A stretch of DNA of 33,567 bases from Miniphocaeibacter sp964345925 (GTDB lineage Bacteria > Bacillota > Clostridia > Tissierellales > Peptoniphilaceae), in NCBI GenBank assembly GCA_964345925.1, contig CAYFSP010000015.1, positions 1-33,567 on the forward strand, read 5' to 3'. A model generated the notes under the pieces. The model did not search any database, had not been told where the DNA came from, and worked only from the letters and a program-made list of their open reading frames with translations. This document shows, one piece after another, positions 25,518-33,475 of the stretch. The stretch's first letter is position 1. Each line of letters starts with the position of its first letter. The position numbers and the translations under genes were made by a program.

Positions 25518-27974
25518 CTAATTTACTTTGTAAATCAAATCTAAAATTGTTCCATCTCTATACTTACTAATAGCAACTACTTCTTTCCCTAATTTTTTCT
25601 TAGCTGGTACTCCTGTTAAGTCAATTGCACGTTTATATAGTTCATCAATAGTAACTAAATCAATATTTTTTACTTCCGATAGTCTTTTAATTAAATCTTC
25701 TCTTTTTGGATTTATTGCAATACCTCTATCAGTTACAATTATGTCTACAGTTTCTCCTGGAGTAGATATTGTTCTTACTTTATCCACTACTACAGACCTT
25801 CTAGAATTTACTAATTTACTTACTATTATTGAAACTTTCGATCCAGCAGAAGTATCTGCATGACCTACTGAACCACCAATTATATATCCATCTGAACCTG
25901 TAGTCACATTAACATTAAAATCTAAATCTATCTCTGTTGCTCCTAAAATAACAAAGTCTAATTTATTGACTATATTGTTCTCATTGTTAATATTGGCATA
26001 TTCATTTGCTGTCATTTTTAAATGATTTTCATTTCTCACTATAGACTGTGTTGCACCTACAGTAAAACATTGGACATCGTATAGTCTTTCAAAATAGCCT
26101 TCTTCTAACATATCCACTAAGTAATCTGTTATTCCTCCTGAAGCAAATCCTCCTCTTATGTTCTTTTCCTTCATAAGATTTTTTAGTTCACTTGCTACAG
26201 CAAGAGATATTCCCCCAGCACCTGTTTGGAAATTGAATCCTTCCTTTAAAAAGCCTGAATTCTCCATAACATTTACACAGTTTTGTGCAATTTTTATTCC
26301 TACTGGATCTTTTGTAATCTGTGTTGTACCACTTACTATTCCTTTAGGATCTCCTATACTCTCTACTTCCAAAACCAAATCAACATTAGTAGAATCTATT
26401 TCCTTTTGATTTATTTCATCAACTATATTATCTGTAACTAATACAACTTTAGAAGCTTTTAATGAATCTGCTACAGCATATCCTAAAACTCCACAATTAG
26501 ACTTTCCTTGTGAACCTGTTGCATTGCCTTTTTTATCAACAGAAGGAGCAGCTATAAAAGCAATATCTATCTTTAGTTCATCTTCTAATATTTCTCTTGG
26601 TCTTCCACCATGTGTCGTAATTATTGCAGGTTCTTTACATTTCCCTTCACTTATTGCTTTTACTACGGGACCTGAATAATAATCTCCATGTAATCTTATA
26701 ATGGTTTCATCTTTAAACATCTCTATTATTGGCTCATGACATGGAAAAAATGAAGATGATGCCAAAGTTATTCCCTTTACTCCTAAATCGTGTAAATGCT
26801 TCATTATCATATTGAGTACATAGTCTCCATTTCTTAAATGGTGATGAAAACTTACTGTTATATTATTTTTTATTTCTATATGATTTTTAATTTCTTCAAT
26901 GCTTTTTATAAATACTGGTTTCTTATTTTTATTTTCTATTTCATATTCATGTAAATTTACTTTTCCAAAAGCGCCTTTAAACGATTTTCCATATTTATCT
27001 ATTAAAAATTCATATATACTTTCTGGTACAAGATTTTTTATATGATTATATTCACCTTTCTCCAATAATTCCCTTACTCTTGATGCAGATATTTCTATTC
27101 CATTAAATTCTTTTCTAGATATTTCTTCAACATCTATAAAATCTTTTAATAAACTTTTCATAATATTATTATAAATTCTCGTACTTTCATCTATATTTTC
27201 TTCACCTACAAACCTAGTAGAAATATTAAAAAAAGGTATAAAGTATTTTTTAAATATCATAATATCCAGTTTTGCATATTCTTTATGTACTGCAGAATTG
27301 TCCTTTAAGAAATATGTAGGAAATGTTGAACTAGATATAATATAATCTGTAGAAGGCAAAATGTAAATATTTTCATATTTCTTTAAAACTTCTTTAACCA
27401 TATAAAGTCTATCACTAAATGAAATATATGATTCGTCGGTTTCTACGACAAATATCAATAGTTTGTCCACCTTTTCAACTGCTTTATCCACTAAATATTT
27501 ATGTCCTAAAGTAAATGGATTTGCATTCATTACAATTGTTCCAACATTAAATGAACTTATTTCATTTTTAATGTCTTCATAATTTTTTAGTACTATATCA
27601 ATATCATTGTTACCCTTTTGAAGTAATATGATTTCACCCGTATCCATGACTACTTTAAAATTAAAGTCAGAAAATATTGATTTATTTTTACTTTCTGTAA
27701 ATATATAGCTGCCGTTATATCCTTCCAAGAATATTTCTTCTAATTCTTTTGATATAAGTTCATTTGTTAAATTTTCTCCTCTATGTTCATCATCAACAGC
27801 TATTAATTTTAGTATATTTTTATACCTTCCTGTTGTTGCTATTATATTTCCATACACATTAATATTTGCATAAATAGAATCTACTTTATCAAATTTTAAA
27901 TTTTGTTTATTTAAAAATGTTTTAATTTTGTTTATATTGTATTTTAAATTTAAATCCAATTTTTCTACTACCAT
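25518..27974 (-). CDS. Fused citrate lyase ligase (CitC) and citrate lyase alpha subunit (CitF)
   Basis: An 818-residue open frame carrying two proteins normally made separately. Residues 1 to about 325 are CitC: a GNAT-like N-terminal part (LIAVDDEHRGENL) and a nucleotidyltransferase part with NPFTLGHKYL (TxGH at 155-158) and ISASRVREL (295-303). CitC acetylates the prosthetic group on the CitD carrier protein. From about Y328 (YGKSFKGAF) onward is CitF, with SFHHHLRNGDYV (375-386), LASSSFFP, the FNFQTGAGG region and DFNVNVTTGSDG. CitF exchanges acetyl for citrate on the carrier. Both halves look nearly full length. The carrier CitD, lyase beta CitE and the CitX/CitG maturation genes are not in the window. 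AGGTGA precedes the ATG, which lies 7 bp after the AEC permease stop. Confidence 0.9.
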   Translation of the reverse strand: MVVEKLDLNLKYNINKIKTFLNKQNLKFDKVDSIYANINVYGNIIATTGRYKNILKLIAVDDEHRGENLTNELISKELEEIFLEGYNGSYIFTESKNKSIFSDFNFKVVMDTGEIILLQKGNNDIDIVLKNYEDIKNEISSFNVGTIVMNANPFTLGHKYLVDKAVEKVDKLLIFVVETDESYISFSDRLYMVKEVLKKYENIYILPSTDYIISSSTFPTYFLKDNSAVHKEYAKLDIMIFKKYFIPFFNISTRFVGEENIDESTRIYNNIMKSLLKDFIDVEEISRKEFNGIEISASRVRELLEKGEYNHIKNLVPESIYEFLIDKYGKSFKGAFGKVNLHEYEIENKNKKPVFIKSIEEIKNHIEIKNNITVSFHHHLRNGDYVLNMIMKHLHDLGVKGITLASSSFFPCHEPIIEMFKDETIIRLHGDYYSGPVVKAISEGKCKEPAIITTHGGRPREILEDELKIDIAFIAAPSVDKKGNATGSQGKSNCGVLGYAVADSLKASKVVLVTDNIVDEINQKEIDSTNVDLVLEVESIGDPKGIVSGTTQITKDPVGIKIAQNCVNVMENSGFLKEGFNFQTGAGGISLAVASELKNLMKEKNIRGGFASGGITDYLVDMLEEGYFERLYDVQCFTVGATQSIVRNENHLKMTANEYANINNENNIVNKLDFVILGATEIDLDFNVNVTTGSDGYIIGGSVGHADTSAGSKVSIIVSKLVNSRRSVVVDKVRTISTPGETVDIIVTDRGIAINPKREDLIKRLSEVKNIDLVTIDELYKRAIDLTGVPAKKKLGKEVVAISKYRDGTILDLIYKVN

Positions 27975-27981
27975 TTTTCAC

Positions 27982-28925
27982 CTACAATAAATTATATAAT
28001 GATAAAATATAAAACTCCACAAATAATGTTATTCCACTTAATAATGTAGTATACATAATTATTCTAGAAGCAAGTTGAGCTTGTCCTGTATAATTAACAG
28101 CCATAACATAACTTGAAACCGCTGCCGGTGCCGACATTGCAATTATAACTGCAAATAAATCCATTTCTTTAAATCCTAATAATATAGCTACTGTAATTCC
28201 CACTAATGGAACTATAAAATTTCTAACAAGACATGAAAGAAAGACATTTTTTGATAACTCTTTGTTTTTTTCTATAATTAAACCTCCACCTATAAACAGT
28301 AATCCTAATGGTGTTGTAACATTTGCTAAATCCGTCAATGGTTTAGCTATCATAGTTGGAAATGGTAAGTTTAATAATTTAAATATAAGACCTATCAATT
28401 CTGCCAGTATTAGTTTATTCTTTAATATATTTACTATTATTTTAAATATGCTAATCTTTCCAGTCATAGCATATATTTCAAACCCTAAAACTGCATAAAT
28501 ATTAGTTATAGGTCCTAAAAATCCTATTAATAAAATTAATGGACTAATATCCGTATCTACTCCATAGTAATTTGTTGCAAGGGCAATACCAAACAATAAC
28601 ATATTTGGTCTAACAAAGGATTGTAATACAGTAGCCTTAACCTCTCTTGTTCTTCTAGTCCTGTTCAACAAATACATACCTATTATAAAGACAAAAATAT
28701 ATATAATTATTACAAATAATAGCACATAAAGGTTTATTTTCTTAAGAGATGTTGCATTTACAATACTTATAAACATATAAAGAGGCATGAAAACATTAAA
28801 CACCAGTTTATTACCTTCGTCTATAAAAGATTATGACATAAGATTATATCTTGTAGATAAATAACCTATAAAAATCATAAAAAAGTTGGAAAAATTACTT
28901 TTACTATTTCTAAAGCCAATTCCAT
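27982..28925 (-). pseudogene. AEC family (malate/auxin efflux-type) permease, frameshift and nonsense
   Basis: An intact-looking 273-residue frame starts at a GTG at 28803, but it lacks the first membrane segment of AEC carriers. The true start is probably the ATG at 28925, preceded by GGAGGGAATTAT. From there it reads MELALEIVKVIFPTFL and hits TGA at 28875-28877. Shifting one base in the six-T run gives MIFIGYLSTRYNLMS, then an in-frame TAA (28831-28833), then SFIDEGNKLVFNVFMPLYMF into the long frame. Two lesions therefore separate start and body. The remainder has eight or nine hydrophobic segments and TPLGLLFIGGGLIIE. The neighbours suggest organic-acid transport. Sequencing error could explain one lesion more easily than two. 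Confidence 0.8.
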
Positions 28926-28951
28926 ATAATTCCCTCCAAAAGTTGATGACA

Positions 28952-28989
28952 ATATAAAATAGCAAGCATATATACTTGCTATTTTATAT
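28952..28989 (-). terminator. Terminator of the metNIQ operon
   Basis: A 15-bp perfect repeat, ATATAAAATAGCAAG (28952-28966) and CTTGCTATTTTATAT (28975-28989), lies ten bases past the metQ stop codon. Its 3' arm on the minus strand includes the T-rich tract. Confidence 0.65.
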
Positions 28990-28998
28990 ATTAACATA

Positions 28999-29832
28999 TT
29001 AAAATGCTGGAACTACAGCACCTTCGTATTTTTCTTCTATAAATTTCTTAGCATTTTCAGATGTTAAAACCTTTATAAGTTTTTTTATACTCCCTTTATC
29101 TTTATCTGCTTCGTTTACAGCCACTATATTTACATATGGCGTATCGTTTCCTTCCATAACTATACTATCCTTTGAAGGATTTAAATCAACTGTTAAAGCA
29201 TAGTTAGAATTTATAACAGCAGCATCTAAATCACCATATACTGCAGGAATATTAACTGCTTCTAATGCTGTGAATTTAAAATTCTTAGGATTTTCTACAA
29301 TATTAGCCTCTGTTGCACTTAAATTTGTATTGTCATCTAATTTTATAAGACCATTTTTTTCTAAAAGAATTAATGCTCTTCCACCATTAGTTGGATCATC
29401 AGGTATAGCAATTTCTCCACCCTCTGGTATTTCGTCTAAAGATTTATACTTTTTGGAATAAACTCCCATTGGCTCAGAATGTATATCCCCTGCTACAACT
29501 ATATTATATCCTTTTTCCTTATTCTCTTGCTCTAAATATTGTTTATGTTGAAAGAAGTTTGCATCTATATCACCAGCATCCAATGCTTTATTAGGAATTA
29601 CATAATCAGTAAAATCTACAATTTCTACTTTAATTCCTTCTGCTTCAAAATCCTCTTCTAAAGCTTCTAGTATCTCTCCATGAGGAGTTGATGTTGCACC
29701 TACTTTAACTACTTCTAATTTAGTTTCAGCTTTTCCACCTGTGGAATCTTTTGCTGTATCCTTATTAGAATTACATCCAACAACTGCTATCACAGTTATT
29801 AATAGCAATAATGCTAAAATCTTTTTCTTCAT
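28999..29832 (-). CDS. metQ: Methionine ABC transporter substrate-binding lipoprotein
   Basis: A 277-residue NlpA/MetQ family lipoprotein. Residues 1-20 form a lipoprotein signal peptide with lipobox VVGC and lipidation at C20. The mature protein begins in a Ser/Asp/Lys-rich linker and shows KVGATSTPHGEILEALEEDF and NANFFQHKQYLE-like motifs typical of MetQ. It captures methionine or a related amino acid outside the membrane and delivers it to MetI. It is the last gene of metN-metI-metQ, 9 bp after metI. Confidence 0.93.
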   Translation of the reverse strand: MKKKILALLLLITVIAVVGCNSNKDTAKDSTGGKAETKLEVVKVGATSTPHGEILEALEEDFEAEGIKVEIVDFTDYVIPNKALDAGDIDANFFQHKQYLEQENKEKGYNIVVAGDIHSEPMGVYSKKYKSLDEIPEGGEIAIPDDPTNGGRALILLEKNGLIKLDDNTNLSATEANIVENPKNFKFTALEAVNIPAVYGDLDAAVINSNYALTVDLNPSKDSIVMEGNDTPYVNIVAVNEADKDKGSIKKLIKVLTSENAKKFIEEKYEGAVVPAF

Positions 29833-29841
29833 AATTTCCCC

Positions 29842-30498
29842 CTATTTTTTATTTAGTTTTTTATTTAAGTAATTTCCAGTTCCTTGAACTATCATTACAA
29901 TTAAAACCAATATTATTACTGGAACATAAAGCATTACCTTTATATCCCTTTGGTGACCGTATTTAAAAGCACTTAGTCCAAGTCCTCCGCCACCTATAAA
30001 ACCTGCCATAGCTGAATACCCAATTATATTTATAATCGTCATTGTAACACCAGATATTATCATCGGCATTGTCTCTGGAATCATAACTTTAAAAATTATC
30101 TGTCTGTTAGTTGATCCCATTGCTTTTGCTGCTTCTATTAACCCCTTGTCCATCTCAAGGAAATAGCCTTCCATTATCCTTGCTACAAAAGGTATGGTTC
30201 CAATTGTAAGAGGCACTATAAACGCCGTTGGTCCTATCATCTTACCTACTATTATCTTTGATAAACCAAGTAACATTATCATTAAAATAGCAAAGGGTAT
30301 GGCTCTAAATACATTTATTATTGTGCTTAGTACATTATAAATATATGGTGATGGTGAAATTCCATCTTCTCTTGTTATAGTTAAAATAATTCCTAGTGGA
30401 AGCCCCAACAATACTGCTATTAGTGAAGACAATCCAACCATATATAATGTTTCTATCATTGCAGGGGTTACTATATCTATTATTTGATCCGTAGTCAT
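29842..30498 (-). CDS. metI: Methionine ABC transporter permease
   Basis: A 218-residue inner-membrane permease with five hydrophobic segments and the EAA-loop motif LIEAAKAMGSTNRQIIFKVM, which contacts the ATPase. The last segment ends in NYLNKKLNKK. Its ATG shares one base with the metN stop codon (TAATG), a typical coupled arrangement. Confidence 0.93.
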   Translation of the reverse strand: MTTDQIIDIVTPAMIETLYMVGLSSLIAVLLGLPLGIILTITREDGISPSPYIYNVLSTIINVFRAIPFAILMIMLLGLSKIIVGKMIGPTAFIVPLTIGTIPFVARIMEGYFLEMDKGLIEAAKAMGSTNRQIIFKVMIPETMPMIISGVTMTIINIIGYSAMAGFIGGGGLGLSAFKYGHQRDIKVMLYVPVIILVLIVMIVQGTGNYLNKKLNKK

Positions 30499-31502
30499 TA
30501 CAGCACCTCCGCTTTAATATTCATTTTTTCTAAATAATCCAGTATTTCACCAAGTTCTTTATAGTCACCAATAACCTCCACAATCATATATCCTATGGAT
30601 TTATCCGTTACCTTGTTTATTCTTCCTTGAATTAAATTTATTGAAGAATCAAACTTTTTGAAAATATCACTTAGAACAGGTTCTTTTGATGTACTGTCAT
30701 CATAGGTAAGTCTAATAAGCTTTCCTTTAAAATCTTCTGGATTCCAAAGGAAATCATCGTCATTTTCTTTTAAATTTTCAATAAATGATAATGTTCTCTT
30801 ATTTTTAGGGTTTCTAAATAATTCTTCAACTGTATTTTCTTCGATTATCTTTCCATTTTCCATTACTGCAATACGGTCGCAAATATCCTTTGCTACTTCC
30901 ATTTGGTGAGTTATCATTACAATTGTCATTCCAAGTTCCCTTACAACTTTTTTTAATAGATCTAAAACCTGTTTTGTATTTGCTGGATCAAGGGCTGAAG
31001 TTCCTTCATCACTAAGAAGTAAACTTGGAGATGTAGCTATTGCTCTTGCTATAGCAACCCTTTGTTTCTGTCCTCCTGATATCTCTGATGGATATGCATT
31101 TTTTTTATCCATTAAATCGACAAACTCTAAAAGTTCATTAACTCTTTTATCTATATCATCCTTCGGCATTTTTAATAGTTCTAAAGGATATGCAATATTT
31201 TTATAAACAGTCTTTTGATCAAATAGATTAAATGATTGGAAAATCATTCCTATGTCTTTTCTTTCTTCAAGTAATTCCTTTTCTGAAAGAGATGTAATTA
31301 TTTTACCATCTATTTTTATCGTACCTGATGTTGGTTCTTCAAGTCTATTTAAACATCTGACCAGTGTGGATTTACCAGCACCACTAAGTCCTATAATTCC
31401 ATAAATCTCACCTTGTTTAACGGAAAACGAAACATCGTTTACAGCTTTAAAAACTTTGTTTTCAATTTTAAATTCCTTTACAAGATTTTCAACTTTTATC
31501 AT
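30498..31502 (-). CDS. metN: Methionine ABC transporter ATP-binding protein
   Basis: A 334-residue ABC ATPase. Walker A is GLSGAGKST (38-46), the signature is ISGGQKQRVAIARA and the H-loop is MVMITHQM-like. Walker B reads LLLSDEGTSALDP, where the usual family sequence is DEATSALDP, a mild substitution after the catalytic glutamate. A C-terminal NIL/ACT-like regulatory domain (about 255-334) is the site of methionine trans-inhibition in studied family members. The ribosome site is TGGAGGAAAT. Confidence 0.94.
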   Translation of the reverse strand: MIKVENLVKEFKIENKVFKAVNDVSFSVKQGEIYGIIGLSGAGKSTLVRCLNRLEEPTSGTIKIDGKIITSLSEKELLEERKDIGMIFQSFNLFDQKTVYKNIAYPLELLKMPKDDIDKRVNELLEFVDLMDKKNAYPSEISGGQKQRVAIARAIATSPSLLLSDEGTSALDPANTKQVLDLLKKVVRELGMTIVMITHQMEVAKDICDRIAVMENGKIIEENTVEELFRNPKNKRTLSFIENLKENDDDFLWNPEDFKGKLIRLTYDDSTSKEPVLSDIFKKFDSSINLIQGRINKVTDKSIGYMIVEVIGDYKELGEILDYLEKMNIKAEVL

Positions 31503-31519
31503 ATTTCCTCCAAATATAT

Positions 31520-31545
31520 AAAACCCTCTCAGTCGAGAGGATTTT
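31520..31545 (-). promoter_or_regulatory. Hairpin in the metN leader
   Basis: CCTCTC and GAGAGG (31525-31530, 31535-31540) around a four-base loop, extended by AAAA/TTTT, lie in the short leader between the promoter and the metN ribosome site. On the minus strand it ends in TTTTATATATT, which resembles a terminator and could attenuate transcription or shield the start. It is far too short for a SAM riboswitch. Confidence 0.5.
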
Positions 31546-31564
31546 CATCAATTTAACTATTAAA

Positions 31565-31594
31565 ATTATATCTTATAACCTTTGACAATGTCAA
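31565..31594 (-). promoter_or_regulatory. Promoter of metNIQ with palindromic operator candidate
   Basis: A perfect -35 TTGACA (31589-31594) and a perfect -10 TATAAT (31565-31570) are 18 bp apart. The -35 lies inside a 13-bp perfect inverted repeat TTGACATTGTCAA (31582-31594 on the minus strand), which could be a repressor site. Confidence 0.7.
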
Positions 31595-31631
31595 CGAAAT
31601 CAAGGCATTTAGCTATATTAATATCCAATAT

Positions 31632-32363
31632 CTAGATATGGGATAAATATTTAATCACCTTGCTAATATCATCATAAATAACATAGTTAGCCACTTTATC
31701 GTAATCTGTTCCTTCCTTATTTATCAATATCAATTTATTTCCCTTGTAGTACTGTATAAAGGAAGCAGCTGGATATACTTTTAAAGAGGTTCCTCCTACT
31801 ATTAAAATATCGGCGTTAGCAATTAAATTTACAGCATGATTTATATTGTTGTTGTTTAAATTCTCACCATATAACACAACATCTGGCCTTACTATTCCTT
31901 TACAATCATTACAGTAAATATTATAATCCGACTTTTTCATATCCTCTATGTCATATTTCTTTCCACAATTTGTACAGTAGAAATCCCTTAAATTACCATG
32001 AATTTCAATTACATTTTCACTTCCTGCCATTTGGTGTAATGAATCAATATTTTGAGTTACAATCCCCTTTAATTTACCTTCTCTTTCAAGTTTAGCCAAG
32101 CCCTTATGAGCATCATTTGGTTTAGCATCTTCATATATGAGATTTTCTTTTACATATTTCATAAAATCTTCAGGATAATCTACAAAAAACTCATGACTTA
32201 ACATATACTCTGGCGAAAAATTTGATTCATTCTTCTGATTATAAAGCCCCGTTGCCGACCTAAAATCTGGAATACCTGAAGCAGTTGAAACTCCTGCACC
32301 ACCAAAGAAAACTATATTATCGCTTTTTTCTATTAAATCCTTAATTTTTTTTAGTTTATCCAT
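31632..32363 (-). CDS. NAD-dependent protein deacylase, Sir2 family
   Basis: A 243-residue sirtuin that removes acyl groups from lysines using NAD+. GGAGVSTASGIPDFRS (21-36) and TQNIDSLH (103-110) bind NAD. H122 in IHGNLRDFYC is the catalytic base. C130, C133, C151 and C154 form the zinc site. VGGTSLKVYPAAS lies near the end. The start is preceded by AAGGAG, and it follows the Nudix gene by 10 bp, so the two are co-transcribed. Confidence 0.94.
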   Translation of the reverse strand: MDKLKKIKDLIEKSDNIVFFGGAGVSTASGIPDFRSATGLYNQKNESNFSPEYMLSHEFFVDYPEDFMKYVKENLIYEDAKPNDAHKGLAKLEREGKLKGIVTQNIDSLHQMAGSENVIEIHGNLRDFYCTNCGKKYDIEDMKKSDYNIYCNDCKGIVRPDVVLYGENLNNNNINHAVNLIANADILIVGGTSLKVYPAASFIQYYKGNKLILINKEGTDYDKVANYVIYDDISKVIKYLSHI

Positions 32364-32373
32364 CTTATTCTCC

Positions 32374-32835
32374 TTACTGTAAGTAATCTACATTCTCTAG
32401 ATCATCATTTTTAAAGTAGTATATTATCTCCTTAAACTCTCCCATATATATTTTCATTATATCGTCCATTGAATCGGATTTGTTTTCCATTTTTAAAAAT
32501 TCTTTCAGTTCAATCCATTTCAAATTTCCCTCTACATTGTTTTTTACTAAATCTCCAGTAAATTTATTTGTATAGTACAGAAGACCTACATGCCTTTCGT
32601 CCAATTCAACTTTGTACCATTGAATGATTCCCTTGAGAGTTAATTCATCTATTTCTAAATTTGTTTCTTCCTTTATCTCCCTTTTACAAGACTCATCTAA
32701 ACTTTCCATTCTTTCCACATGACCCCCTGGAAATGTTAATCCTTCCCATCCCTCTTTTTTAAACTTATCTAAAACCAAAACAGAGTTGTTTGATAAATCA
32801 TGAACCATGCACATATTCATCAATATTGTATTCAT
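32374..32835 (-). CDS. Nudix hydrolase (MutT/8-oxo-dGTPase-like)
   Basis: A 153-residue Nudix protein. The Nudix box runs from G38 to L60: GGHVERMESLDESC then KREIKEETNL, with R52, E53, E56 and E57 in the metal-binding positions. The small glycine of the classic box is N59 here. Length and the FPGGHVE approach fit MutT-like 8-oxo-dGTP diphosphatases, but the substrate is not settled by sequence. GGAGG lies five bases before the ATG. Confidence 0.88.
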   Translation of the reverse strand: MNTILMNMCMVHDLSNNSVLVLDKFKKEGWEGLTFPGGHVERMESLDESCKREIKEETNLEIDELTLKGIIQWYKVELDERHVGLLYYTNKFTGDLVKNNVEGNLKWIELKEFLKMENKSDSMDDIMKIYMGEFKEIIYYFKNDDLENVDYLQ

Positions 32836-32853
32836 CTATCCTCCAATTAAGAA

Positions 32854-32873
32854 AAAGATGGTTTCCCATCTTT
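32854..32873 (-). terminator. Hairpin terminator after the small membrane protein gene
   Basis: AAAGATGG (32854-32861) and CCATCTTT (32866-32873) form an 8-bp stem with a four-base loop. On the minus strand TTCTT follows. It lies between the membrane protein stop and the Nudix ribosome site, so it may reduce rather than stop read-through. Confidence 0.55.
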
Positions 32874-32885
32874 CCTATCATAAAA

Positions 32886-33311
32886 TTACTTTGTCTTATT
32901 CTTTTTCTTTTCCTTTTGCTTTTTCTTTTCCATATAGTCATCATATTCTACTTGGGTAAAATACCTGGTATATTTTTCTTCAATTACAGTACCTAAGTTA
33001 AATACAAGGCCACCTGCTATGGCATTAATGCCATAATTGGATGGCAAATACATTATTATGAAAAACGCTATAATTGGACTTATTCTTTTAAATATATCTA
33101 AATATTTGTTTTTTTTAAATTTTTGCACATAGAAGTTTTTTGTTAAAACGGAAAATCTTATATACATTACGCCAATATATACAATTATTGATATAATCAA
33201 GTATTTTAAATCCAATTCTTTCTTTGCAAATCTATACAGTATCCAGAACAAAAATATTGTTGCCAACATTTGTAAAAATACTGTAAATTTTCTTTTCTTA
33301 TGTAAATCCAT
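32886..33311 (-). CDS. Small membrane protein of unknown function
   Basis: A 141-residue protein that I do not recognise. It has about three or four hydrophobic segments (roughly residues 12-28, 36-52, 78-93 and possibly 95-110) and an extremely lysine-rich C-terminal tail (about 125-141) after a QVEYDDYMEKK stretch, probably on the cytoplasmic side by the positive-inside rule. AAGGAG precedes the ATG. It heads the group followed by the Nudix and Sir2 genes and has its own promoter. Confidence 0.75.
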   Translation of the reverse strand: MDLHKKRKFTVFLQMLATIFLFWILYRFAKKELDLKYLIISIIVYIGVMYIRFSVLTKNFYVQKFKKNKYLDIFKRISPIIAFFIIMYLPSNYGINAIAGGLVFNLGTVIEEKYTRYFTQVEYDDYMEKKKQKEKKKNKTK

Positions 33312-33339
33312 AAATTCTCCTTATAAACTCTTACCTATA

Positions 33340-33368
33340 ATAATATATATAAAATGAGTTTTTTTCAA
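33340..33368 (-). promoter_or_regulatory. Promoter of the small membrane protein gene
   Basis: A -35 TTGAAA (33363-33368) and a -10 TATTAT (33340-33345) are 17 bp apart on the minus strand, about 30 bp before the start codon. Confidence 0.55.
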
Positions 33369-33389
33369 CAAAATGATTTAAATCACTTG

Positions 33390-33413
33390 TTATGACCATA
33401 TTAAATGTCATAA
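33390..33413. promoter_or_regulatory. Inverted repeat upstream of cstA, operator candidate
   Basis: TTATGAC (33390-33396) and GTCATAA (33407-33413) form a perfect 7-bp dyad with a 10-bp spacer, about 60 bp before the cstA start. It lies in the divergent promoter region. Several weak -10/-35 combinations for cstA exist nearby (for example TTGTGT at 33418), none decisive. Confidence 0.45.
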
Positions 33414-33475
33414 TTCCTTGTGTAATGTGCATAATAGATATTATGTATATATATCGAATTTATAAGGAGGTTATA

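Noticed and set aside
27982..28803. Intact AEC permease starting at the GTG at 28803
   Set aside because: It lacks the first membrane segment and a ribosome site. A proper start and the missing N-terminus lie upstream, broken by a frameshift and a stop.
31503..31600. SAM riboswitch (S-box) before metN
   Set aside because: The leader is only about 50 bases and lacks the conserved S-box helices and sequence.
31628..31639. ATATCTAGATAT palindrome at the Sir2 gene end as terminator
   Set aside because: It is short, AT-rich, overlaps the coding end and has no T-run.
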